Program-made: the position numbers and the translations under genes
From: Planctomycetota bacterium
Lineage (GTDB): Bacteria > Planctomycetota > Phycisphaerae > Sedimentisphaerales > SM23-30
Length of the DNA: 5,119 nucleotides
Direction of reading: 5' to 3'
Assembly: GCA_029573975.1 (NCBI GenBank)
Contig: JAKQBU010000165.1
Coordinates: 1 to 5,119, forward strand
Notes under the pieces: model-generated
Seen by the model: the letters and a program-made list of their open reading frames with translations, nothing else
Told to the model about the DNA's origin: nothing
The model's database searches: none
Part shown: positions 1 through 5,119 of the stretch, in pieces
Layout of the letters: the number at the start of each line of letters is the position of its first letter
How positions within the stretch are numbered: position 1 is the first letter of the stretch

Positions 1-2
1 CT

Positions 3-3000
3 GCCGCCATCCCAGCCGCCGCTGCCGCTCCCCTGGCGATTTCCCTATCCTGGCAGGCGGTAGTGTTCATTGTCTGGCTGGCGGTGGCGGCGGCGATGGT
101 ACTGCTGCTGCTCCAGCGGTTCTTCTTCGTCAGGGGACTGATTGCCCAGTCCCAGCCGGCTGGGGATGAGCTTGCCGGCCTGCTCGACGAATGCCGCGAG
201 CGGATGGGCCTGAAACCAGCGGCGGCCCTGAAGCTCTCTCCCAATGCCGCCAGCCCGTCCGTCTGCGGCCTGCTCCGTCCCGTGATCCTGCTGCCCCAGG
301 ACCTGCCCGGTAAGCTGCCAGCCGGGCGGCTCCGGGCCATCTTCCTGCACGAACTGGCCCATATCAAACGCGGCGACCTGTGGGTCAGCCTGATTCAGAC
401 GCTGCTGCAGATTGCCTACTTTTACCATCCGCTGCTGTGGCTGGCCAATGCCCTCATCCGCCGGCTGCGCGAACAGGCCGTCGATGAGATGGTGCTGGTC
501 GCCCTCGGTGAGCAGGCCGGTGAATACCCCGAAACGCTCATCGACGTCTCGCGGCTGTCGTTCACGCGGCCCGCGCTGAGCCTGCGGCTGATCGGCGTGG
601 TCGAATCTAAATCCACGCTCGCCGCCCGCATCAAGCACATCCTCTCCCGCCCCTACCCCAAATCTGCCCGACTTGGCTTGGCAGGCCTGCTGGCCATCCT
701 GATCGCGGCGGCCGTCCTGCTGCCGATGGCCAAAGCCGCTTACGAAGAGCCCGAATTTATTATCAAGGGTACCGTCATGGACGCCCAAACCGGCCAGCCG
801 ATAGCCGGGGCCAAAGTCGGCGATAACGAGAAATACAATGATGGTAAATTCTTCTCCTTTACCGATCCCAACGGCTATTATGAATATAAAACCTGGTACG
901 AAGAACATGACACCATGGCTGAGGCCGCTGGCTACCAATCCCAGCAAAAAGGTTTTACTACCAAACTGTTTGGTTCAGAAAAGGAAAAGGTAATAAATTA
1001 CGAACTTACACCTCAAGAGAGTACCGCCCCGTCACCTTTCTCCGCCACCCTCCCCAACGGTGTCACCGTCGAACTCATCGGTGTCTGTGAAAGTCCCAGG
1101 GAAGGCAAGCAATGGTGGCGGCCCGATGGCACGGCCATAGCTGCACCAGAGTACCGGGCTTATCGGTTCGAAGATTTACAAAATGTCTTGCGTGCCCTTC
1201 TATTTCAATTCAGCCCGGCCGATCCGGACCAAAGCTGGCAGATCTTCATCCCGAAGGGCAATATCGGGGCGCAGTCCGTCATAGCCGATGACGGCACCGC
1301 CCTGGCCTATATATTGGCCGATGAAAATATCCCCGAAACCCGGAACTTCGACCTCAGCAATGTCGTGGTGGGGGTTGCCGGCGGTCCCTGGTTGACAGCC
1401 GTCGGCCAGTATCAACCGGGCGGAGCTTCCCGTTATTATCCCATGATTATCAATAACCAATCGCAGAATCCCGATGAAAAAGCTGTCATCATTGTAAACG
1501 GGGCGGAAGAAATAAAGAATAGTCCTCAAACCAGAACCCGCTTTCATACAGTTACGGCCGCCCGGGATATGGAATACGAACTTTTCTGCCGTTTGAAATC
1601 GGGCGAGCTGGTGAAGACCCGACCCTATCTATTTACAGGAGACAATCATTTAGATGGACCCGGACTGCTCAGCAAGGCTTTCGATACCGACCAGCCCGCT
1701 GACAATATCCAGAACATTATCATCAAATACCGCCGTTTCACTTATCTGACCTTCCAAAACGTCTCCCTCCAACCCGGCCAAAAAACCAAGGTACAAATCG
1801 AGATTGGAAAAACGGATAAAGACCCACAAGCAGCAAAGCGTCCAAGCCCTATGGCTGAATATTTAAAGATGATGGAAACCATGATGAGTAAACCCGAATC
1901 CACTGCACAGGAAACCAAAACCTCTGCCGTTCCCCTGGTGATGGTGGGTACCTGGTTTTTCGATAATCCCGGTGGTGATGATGAGCAGATGGCCATTTTC
2001 CCGGACGGCCGGATCGTCGTCCTCTACAGCAACGGCCACCGCGACGAAACCCGCTGCGAGGATGGTAAAGTCGCTCTGGCGGAATATGGAACCACTGCCG
2101 AACTGGAACTGCGCCCCGATGAAAAAATCTATCAGCATTTCACCGTGAAGGGTGCGGAATCGATCAAAATCTGGAACAAAATCAACCCCGAACCCCAAAC
2201 CGAACTCCTCCGCCCCCTGACCGAACCCCAGCCCAATGCCGCCGACGCATCCGATCTTAATTTCCAGTTTGATCAAGACCAGATAGTCAGGCAGTTAAAA
2301 GAGAAAATAGCTGAACTTGAAACAAAAATTTCAGAACTTTTACTAGAAAGATCAGAAGATCATCCTGCTGTAAAATGGGATCGCAAATTATTGGAGAATT
2401 ACCAAAAACAACTCGACCGTCGTCAGAATGAACTGCGTTTACTAGCTATCCTCCGACAACAACATGACCAGCCTCAGCAGGAAATGCTAAAGCAATCATC
2501 CCAAAATCCAACCGCTCAACTGCCCAATGGCGTTACCGTCGAACTGTTCGGCTATTCGCACTGGACCGACGGAAAACTCGAATGGTTCAGCCCCAGCGGC
2601 GAGCAAATCCAGATCCCCAACGTTTATGAGGCTGAGGTCGATGGTCTAGGAAAGGTTATTGCCCTGCGGATTACCCCGTCTGATCCGGATGACCGGATTT
2701 ATACATATTATTATGAAGGGGATAAACAACGGGCAACCAAATCGAGATGGCAAGTGGGCAAAACGAATCTCTGGCTGGCGGCCCTGGGGGTGGAGCGGCA
2801 ATTTGTGAATTTGTATATTCAGGTCCGGCACATGGGCCCCTGGCAACCAATGGAAACGATTCCACTGGATTATAAACGATTATTCCCGGAAAAAGGAAAA
2901 TATGGCGATGTCCCGATCCAGCGATTTCATATCTCCGCCATATCCGGTTCCGGCGAGAAGATACCCGGTACCTTTTCGATTAAAATGGGCGGATATATCC

Positions 3001-3911
3001 CCAGCCTGGACCTTGAAAATTTTTGTGCCGTTGACAAAAAGGGCAATAACCACCCACAGATTGATCTCGAGTATTATCCGAAAGGCAACACAGTGGGAGA
3101 AATATATCTCCGCTTCGATTTCCCGGTAGAAGAACTGGCAGGCATCACCGGCCGAACCCGCGAAGAATTCAATTCCGCCGTTCATTTCAACAATATCTGC
3201 CTTCTCCCCGGCATGAAATCCGAGGTAGAGATGCAAATCGAAAACCTCACCAACATAAATGATCCGAATGATATGGCGGTATCACTTCCAGACGATATAA
3301 AAGCGGATTTTTTGGCGCGAAAGGCATCGGCGGAGAGACGTTCAAGAGGAGGTACATCCAATGGGCCGCAAGTTTCCTTTGAATGCCGCATTCTGTCTAT
3401 TATCGATAAAAAACAAGTACAGAATTTCTTGCAGGAGAAAGAAATAACCCAAGAAAATCCGCCGCACCTCATTATTTCCGATCAGGATATGGAACATTTG
3501 ACGCAGTTGACGAAAGCTCACAAAAAAAGCGGTTTCTTGGAAGGCCCTCATTTCACCGTATTTTCCGGCGAGGAAGCGGAAATAAGCTTTGCCGGACGGG
3601 AAAAAAGACCGGGATTTTCTTTAAAAGCATTGCCCATAGTGCTGGAAGATACGAATCGAGTGAATTTGTCTTTCGAGGCAAGTGAGATTCGGACAGATGA
3701 TTCGCCGCCCCAGACCGTCACCCTGGAAACCGAAATGGAATCCGGCCAAATCCTTCTCGCCCTGACCCCGCCCGGTTTTATGGGGCAATATTTACAGGAG
3801 AAAGACTCACCGGATTCTACCATCTTGCTGTTAATCAAACCTAGTATTATTCCCCCCAATACGGAACAATCCACACTCACAAAGCTGGAGGAAATATTTC
3901 AACCGTTTTGA
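3..3911 (+). CDS. BlaR1-like M56 family membrane metallopeptidase with long modular extracytoplasmic region (5' partial)
   Basis: The reading frame is open to the left edge, so the GTG at 63 is not a real start; residue numbers here count from that GTG. Residues 1-20 form a hydrophobic helix. HELAH at 96-100, followed by IKRGD, is the M56 zinc motif, and E137 in REQAVDE fits the third zinc ligand; the Cys usual before Asp in this motif is replaced by Val. Residues 106-134 are hydrophobic and about 202-224 form a last membrane helix. After it come a carboxypeptidase-regulatory-like beta domain (about 232-316, GTVMDAQTGQPIAGAKV), module A (326-583), a GTWFF...FPDGRIV domain (about 627-720, perhaps lipocalin-like), a coiled coil (about 737-812), module B (817-1062) and a secretin-like tail (1101-1282). 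In BlaR1/MecR1 the peptidase relays a signal by cleaving a repressor; no penicillin-binding sensor domain is visible here, so the ligand is unknown. The M56 call is firm, the tail call moderate, and the signalling role inferred from the family. Confidence 0.9.
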   Translation, partial: AAIPAAAAAPLAISLSWQAVVFIVWLAVAAAMVLLLLQRFFFVRGLIAQSQPAGDELAGLLDECRERMGLKPAAALKLSPNAASPSVCGLLRPVILLPQDLPGKLPAGRLRAIFLHELAHIKRGDLWVSLIQTLLQIAYFYHPLLWLANALIRRLREQAVDEMVLVALGEQAGEYPETLIDVSRLSFTRPALSLRLIGVVESKSTLAARIKHILSRPYPKSARLGLAGLLAILIAAAVLLPMAKAAYEEPEFIIKGTVMDAQTGQPIAGAKVGDNEKYNDGKFFSFTDPNGYYEYKTWYEEHDTMAEAAGYQSQQKGFTTKLFGSEKEKVINYELTPQESTAPSPFSATLPNGVTVELIGVCESPREGKQWWRPDGTAIAAPEYRAYRFEDLQNVLRALLFQFSPADPDQSWQIFIPKGNIGAQSVIADDGTALAYILADENIPETRNFDLSNVVVGVAGGPWLTAVGQYQPGGASRYYPMIINNQSQNPDEKAVIIVNGAEEIKNSPQTRTRFHTVTAARDMEYELFCRLKSGELVKTRPYLFTGDNHLDGPGLLSKAFDTDQPADNIQNIIIKYRRFTYLTFQNVSLQPGQKTKVQIEIGKTDKDPQAAKRPSPMAEYLKMMETMMSKPESTAQETKTSAVPLVMVGTWFFDNPGGDDEQMAIFPDGRIVVLYSNGHRDETRCEDGKVALAEYGTTAELELRPDEKIYQHFTVKGAESIKIWNKINPEPQTELLRPLTEPQPNAADASDLNFQFDQDQIVRQLKEKIAELETKISELLLERSEDHPAVKWDRKLLENYQKQLDRRQNELRLLAILRQQHDQPQQEMLKQSSQNPTAQLPNGVTVELFGYSHWTDGKLEWFSPSGEQIQIPNVYEAEVDGLGKVIALRITPSDPDDRIYTYYYEGDKQRATKSRWQVGKTNLWLAALGVERQFVNLYIQVRHMGPWQPMETIPLDYKRLFPEKGKYGDVPIQRFHISAISGSGEKIPGTFSIKMGGYIPSLDLENFCAVDKKGNNHPQIDLEYYPKGNTVGEIYLRFDFPVEELAGITGRTREEFNSAVHFNNICLLPGMKSEVEMQIENLTNINDPNDMAVSLPDDIKADFLARKASAERRSRGGTSNGPQVSFECRILSIIDKKQVQNFLQEKEITQENPPHLIISDQDMEHLTQLTKAHKKSGFLEGPHFTVFSGEEAEISFAGREKRPGFSLKALPIVLEDTNRVNLSFEASEIRTDDSPPQTVTLETEMESGQILLALTPPGFMGQYLQEKDSPDSTILLLIKPSIIPPNTEQSTLTKLEEIFQPF
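1038..1811 (+). repeat. Module A of an internal protein duplication in the M56 gene
   Basis: This segment encodes the first of two related extracytoplasmic modules. It opens with ATLPNGVTVELIG, then a W-rich stretch with WWRPDGTAI, contains FSPADPDQSW, and closes with FQNVSLQPGQKTKVQIEI. The same opening, a similar middle (ITPSDPDD) and a similar close recur about 480-490 residues later. The copies are strongly diverged between these anchors, so the duplication is old and seen in protein rather than DNA. Confidence 0.6.
2511..3248 (+). repeat. Module B of the internal protein duplication in the M56 gene
   Basis: This is the second copy. It opens with AQLPNGVTVELFG, has WFSPSGEQI where module A has WWRPDGTAI, and closes with FNNICLLPGMKSEVEMQIE, matching the F-N-x-x-L-x-PG-x-K-x-x-V-x-x-x-I close of module A. 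It is slightly shorter than module A. It lies between the coiled coil and the secretin-like tail. The function is unknown; a beta-rich binding or spacer module is the likeliest reading. Confidence 0.6.
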
Positions 3912-4008
3912 AAAACGAGCATATAAACTCTGTTTCAACAGCTATCGGATTTTACAAACTATTTACACCCGGCCCGGGGAATTTGTGGTAGAGTTGGGTA
4001 AGGAAACC

Positions 4009-4013
4009 AGAGG
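4009..4013 (+). promoter_or_regulatory. Ribosome-binding site deciding the sigma factor start
   Basis: AGAGG lies 4 bases before the ATG at 4018. An in-frame GTG at 3985 also has a GGGGA 4 bases upstream, but it would add eleven residues (VELGKETRGG) outside the usual start of sigma region 2. The ATG is therefore preferred, without excluding the GTG. Confidence 0.45.
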
Positions 4014-4017
4014 CGGT

Positions 4018-4581
4018 ATGGTAAAGCAGGATCGTGATTTTTCGGAACTGGTACAAGAGGCCCGGCGGGGCTGCCGGTACAGCGTCAATAAGCTGGCGGT
4101 GGCCGCTCAGCCGCGGATGATGGCGTTTTTCCTGCGTACCGCGCTGCAGCCGGAGCTGGCGGAGGACCTGACCCAGGAGACGCTGCTGACGATGCTGGGG
4201 CAGATCAAGCGGCTGGAAAGGGCGGAGAGCTTCTGGCCCTGGCTCTACCGGGTCGCCTGGAGCAAGCTCCAGCAGCATTTTCGCCGGCGAAATGCCCATG
4301 TAACGGTATCCATTTCCGAGCTGGGCGACGGCTGGCTGGAACCCCAGGTACACCGTCCGGATGCCCTCCAGCTTCTGATGCACCAGGAAGCCATCCATAA
4401 GCTGCAATACGCCCTGGGCACTTTGCAGCAAAACCAGCGGGACCTGATCGATATGCGCTGCTTTCGTCGCATGAGTTACGCTGATATCGCCCGCCGGCAG
4501 CAATGCGGCATTCTCCAGGCCCGCGTCCGCTGCTTCCGTGCCAGACAAACCCTGCGCCACAGGGTGTTTCAAGCCTTGTAG
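4018..4581 (+). CDS. Sigma-70 family RNA polymerase sigma factor (ECF-like, planctomycete type)
   Basis: This 187-residue cytoplasmic protein has the two-domain plan of ECF sigma factors, which bind core RNA polymerase and direct it to particular promoters. Region 2 covers about residues 7-90, with LAEDLTQETLLTM followed by SFWPWLYRVAWSKLQQHFRR, the stretch that would contact core enzyme and the -10 element. A linker of about 30 residues follows. Region 4 covers about 124-183, with a helix-turn-helix around MSYADIARRQQCGILQARV for -35 recognition. Many planctomycete relatives carry a hydrophobic C-terminal extension after region 4; here the protein stops at VFQAL. The gene begins about 106 bases after the M56 gene on the same strand, so co-transcription is possible but not shown. 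No anti-sigma gene is seen in the window. Family call firm; target promoters unknown. Confidence 0.9.
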   Translation: MVKQDRDFSELVQEARRGCRYSVNKLAVAAQPRMMAFFLRTALQPELAEDLTQETLLTMLGQIKRLERAESFWPWLYRVAWSKLQQHFRRRNAHVTVSISELGDGWLEPQVHRPDALQLLMHQEAIHKLQYALGTLQQNQRDLIDMRCFRRMSYADIARRQQCGILQARVRCFRARQTLRHRVFQAL

Positions 4582-4765
4582 AAATCGGCTGTCGGCGGGG
4601 AGCTGTGAGGCCAAAGCTGCTTCCCGAAGAACAGGATGAACGGGCGGCGCAGAAACCGGCGTAGTATCCGGCATAGCAGGGGAAAGAAATCACCCACGAG
4701 AAATTGCAGAAAATCCATCCTGCAAATGGAAATCCTGATAACTGCAAGAGTTAGCAAAAAGTTGA

Positions 4766-4790
4766 TAAACCATTAATTTGCAATGGTTTA
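4766..4790. repeat. Perfect 9-base inverted repeat with 7-base spacer
   Basis: The arms TAAACCATT (4766-4774) and AATGGTTTA (4782-4790) are exact reverse complements around the spacer AATTTGC. No T-run follows, so it does not look like an intrinsic terminator. The geometry resembles the paired core sites of tyrosine recombinases, and it could equally be an operator for a dimeric repressor. The symmetry is seen directly; either role is inference. Confidence 0.7.
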
Positions 4791-4800
4791 CAATCACTAC

Positions 4801-4819
4801 CCCCAAGGGGACTCGAACC
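4801..4819 (-). other. tRNA T-arm-like sequence, possible attachment-site relic
   Basis: Read on the - strand, 4819 to 4809 gives GGTTCGAGTCC, the typical T-loop core of a bacterial tRNA, followed by a CCCC/GGGG palindrome. Only two of five T-stem pairs can form, and no anticodon or D arm is visible further 5' on that strand, so this is not a working tRNA. Read forward in frame 1 it encodes PQGDSN, a peptide often produced where a tRNA 3' end has been read through as protein. A remnant of integration at a tRNA gene is a plausible source. Confidence 0.4.
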
Positions 4820-4859
4820 AGAACACGTAAGTAGTTTATTTAACAATGACTTACAAAAA

Positions 4860-5027
4860 ATGAAAAATTCAGCCGGTGCAGAATCCGGTGCATTTCCCGC
4901 AAAAACTTCAAAAATCGACTCGGTCCTTGAGAATGTAATCAATGTTTGGCCGGAACTACCGGAATATATCAAGGAAGCAATCAGGGCACTGGTACAAACC
5001 TATCATAAGCAAGGAGGCTTACAATGA
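4860..5027 (+). CDS. Small protein of unknown function (55 residues) with WPELPEYIKEAI motif
   Basis: The predicted product is mostly polar at the N-terminus (KNSAGAESGAF) and then has an amphipathic helical C-terminal half, SVLENVINVWPELPEYIKEA followed by IRALVQTY. No signal peptide or membrane helix is visible. Its TGA overlaps the ATG of the next gene in an ATGA, and its last codons contain that gene's ribosome-binding site, which suggests translational coupling. No Shine-Dalgarno sequence precedes its own ATG; instead the ATG overlaps the TGA of a five-codon reading frame (4846-4863). I recall similar W-P-x-L-P-E-x-I-K-x-x-I motifs in small planctomycete ORFs near integrase ends, but this is memory and unverified. 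It could be the tail of a larger, now broken protein. Confidence 0.6.
   Translation: MKNSAGAESGAFPAKTSKIDSVLENVINVWPELPEYIKEAIRALVQTYHKQGGLQ
5011..5017 (+). promoter_or_regulatory. Strong Shine-Dalgarno sequence for the gene at 5024
   Basis: AAGGAGG stands 6 bases before the ATG at 5024, near-ideal spacing. It lies inside the end of the upstream small ORF, so the start is well supported and the two genes are probably translated from one transcript. Confidence 0.85.
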
Positions 5028-5119
5028 CGGTATCTCAAAAACAATTGGAAGCGAACCGGACGAATGCCACGAAGGGCGGGGTAAAAACCCCGGAAGGCAA
5101 GGCCATCGTCAAATACAAC
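5024..5119 (+). CDS. ANRxNAxxG...TPEGK-type hypothetical protein (3' partial)
   Basis: Only the first 32 codons are in the window. The start is secured by AAGGAGG at 5011-5017 and by the ATGA overlap with the preceding ORF. The residues SQKQLEANRTNATKGGVKTP followed by EGKAIVKYN match the N-terminal signature I recognise from a family of uncharacterised bacterial proteins (general form ANRxNAxxSTGPxTxxGKxxxxxNAxxHGL). The segment is basic and Gly/Thr/Asn-rich, without a signal peptide. The function of the family is not known to me. The HGL part that should follow lies beyond the right edge and would confirm the call. Confidence 0.75.
   Translation, partial: MTVSQKQLEANRTNATKGGVKTPEGKAIVKYN

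Larger units (their letters stand above)
4582..4859 (+). other. Intergenic region without a convincing gene
   Basis: About 280 bases separate the sigma gene from the small ORF at 4860. All three forward frames are broken by stops at short intervals and none shows a protein family. The left part (to about 4690) is GC-rich like the sigma gene; the right part is AT-rich. It contains a perfect 9-base inverted repeat (4766-4790), a tRNA-T-arm-like stretch (4809-4819) and a CCCC-AA-GGGG palindrome (4801-4810). No hairpin followed by a T-run was found after the sigma gene. Confidence 0.6.

Noticed and set aside
63..65. GTG at 63 as start of the M56 gene
   Set aside because: The frame is open to the left edge with hydrophobic/Ala-Pro codons, no ribosome-binding site precedes the GTG, and M56 proteins need further N-terminal membrane helices.
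45..947. Long - strand open frame opposite the M56 peptidase region
   Set aside because: It lies against a well-supported conserved peptidase, its translation is a low-complexity Gly/Gln/Arg-rich product without a known domain, and such shadows are usual in GC-rich coding DNA.
3985..3987. GTG at 3985 as start of the sigma gene
   Set aside because: It has a possible GGGGA upstream, but the extra eleven residues do not belong to region 2, and ATG 4018 has its own AGAGG. Kept as a weaker alternative.
4590..4635. Intrinsic terminator after the sigma gene
   Set aside because: GC-rich stretches here allow only weak imperfect pairing (GGGAGCTG against CTGCTTCCC), and no T-run follows.
3952..4674. 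Long - strand open frame opposite the sigma factor
   Set aside because: The + strand encodes clear sigma regions 2 and 4. The antisense product has no recognisable domain and follows from the sigma gene's codon bias.
4762..4794. Promoter with TTGATA (-35) and TACAAT (-10)
   Set aside because: Both hexamers are close to consensus, but the spacing is 21 bases, too long for a standard housekeeping promoter, and both overlap the inverted repeat.
4796..4870. A tRNA gene on the - strand
   Set aside because: Only the T-loop core matches. The T-stem mostly does not pair and no acceptor, D or anticodon arm can be built around it.

Overview
The window most likely comes from a planctomycete, probably of the Phycisphaerae/Sedimentisphaerales type. 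This rests on recognised protein styles, not on any marker gene. They are a BlaR1/M56-type membrane peptidase with a very long modular extracytoplasmic region, an ECF-like sigma factor carrying the FWPWL...HFRRR region 2 signature common in that phylum, and a small protein with an ANRxNAxxG...TPEGK N-terminus. All four supported genes are on the + strand.

Layout: (1) Positions 3-3911 hold the 3' part of a very large M56 metallopeptidase gene whose 5' end is outside the window. The zinc peptidase and its membrane helices occupy the first ~690 bases. The remaining ~3.2 kb encode a carboxypeptidase-regulatory-like domain, two diverged copies of an LPNGVTVEL module, a small GTWFF...FPDGRIV domain, a coiled coil and a C-terminal secretin-like beta domain. 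(2) After about 100 bases comes a sigma-70 family factor (4018-4581). (3) Positions 4582-4859 hold no convincing gene. They contain a perfect 9-7-9 inverted repeat and, just after it, a short sequence resembling the T-arm of a tRNA read on the - strand. (4) From 4860 to the right edge lies a tightly coupled pair: a 55-codon ORF whose stop overlaps the start of the ANRxNA-type gene (ATGA overlap, strong AAGGAGG ribosome-binding site), which runs off the window.

How the parts may work together: the M56 protein looks like a sensor/protease of the BlaR1 type with the penicillin-binding sensor replaced by other beta-rich modules. Its usual repressor partner (BlaI/MecI type) would be expected upstream and is not visible. 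The sigma factor may be a separate regulator or part of the same envelope-signalling locus, and no anti-sigma gene is seen. The right end looks like a different unit. The inverted repeat, the tRNA-like fragment and the small coupled ORFs resemble the downstream end of an integrase-associated cassette, but no integrase gene is present. That reading is inference.
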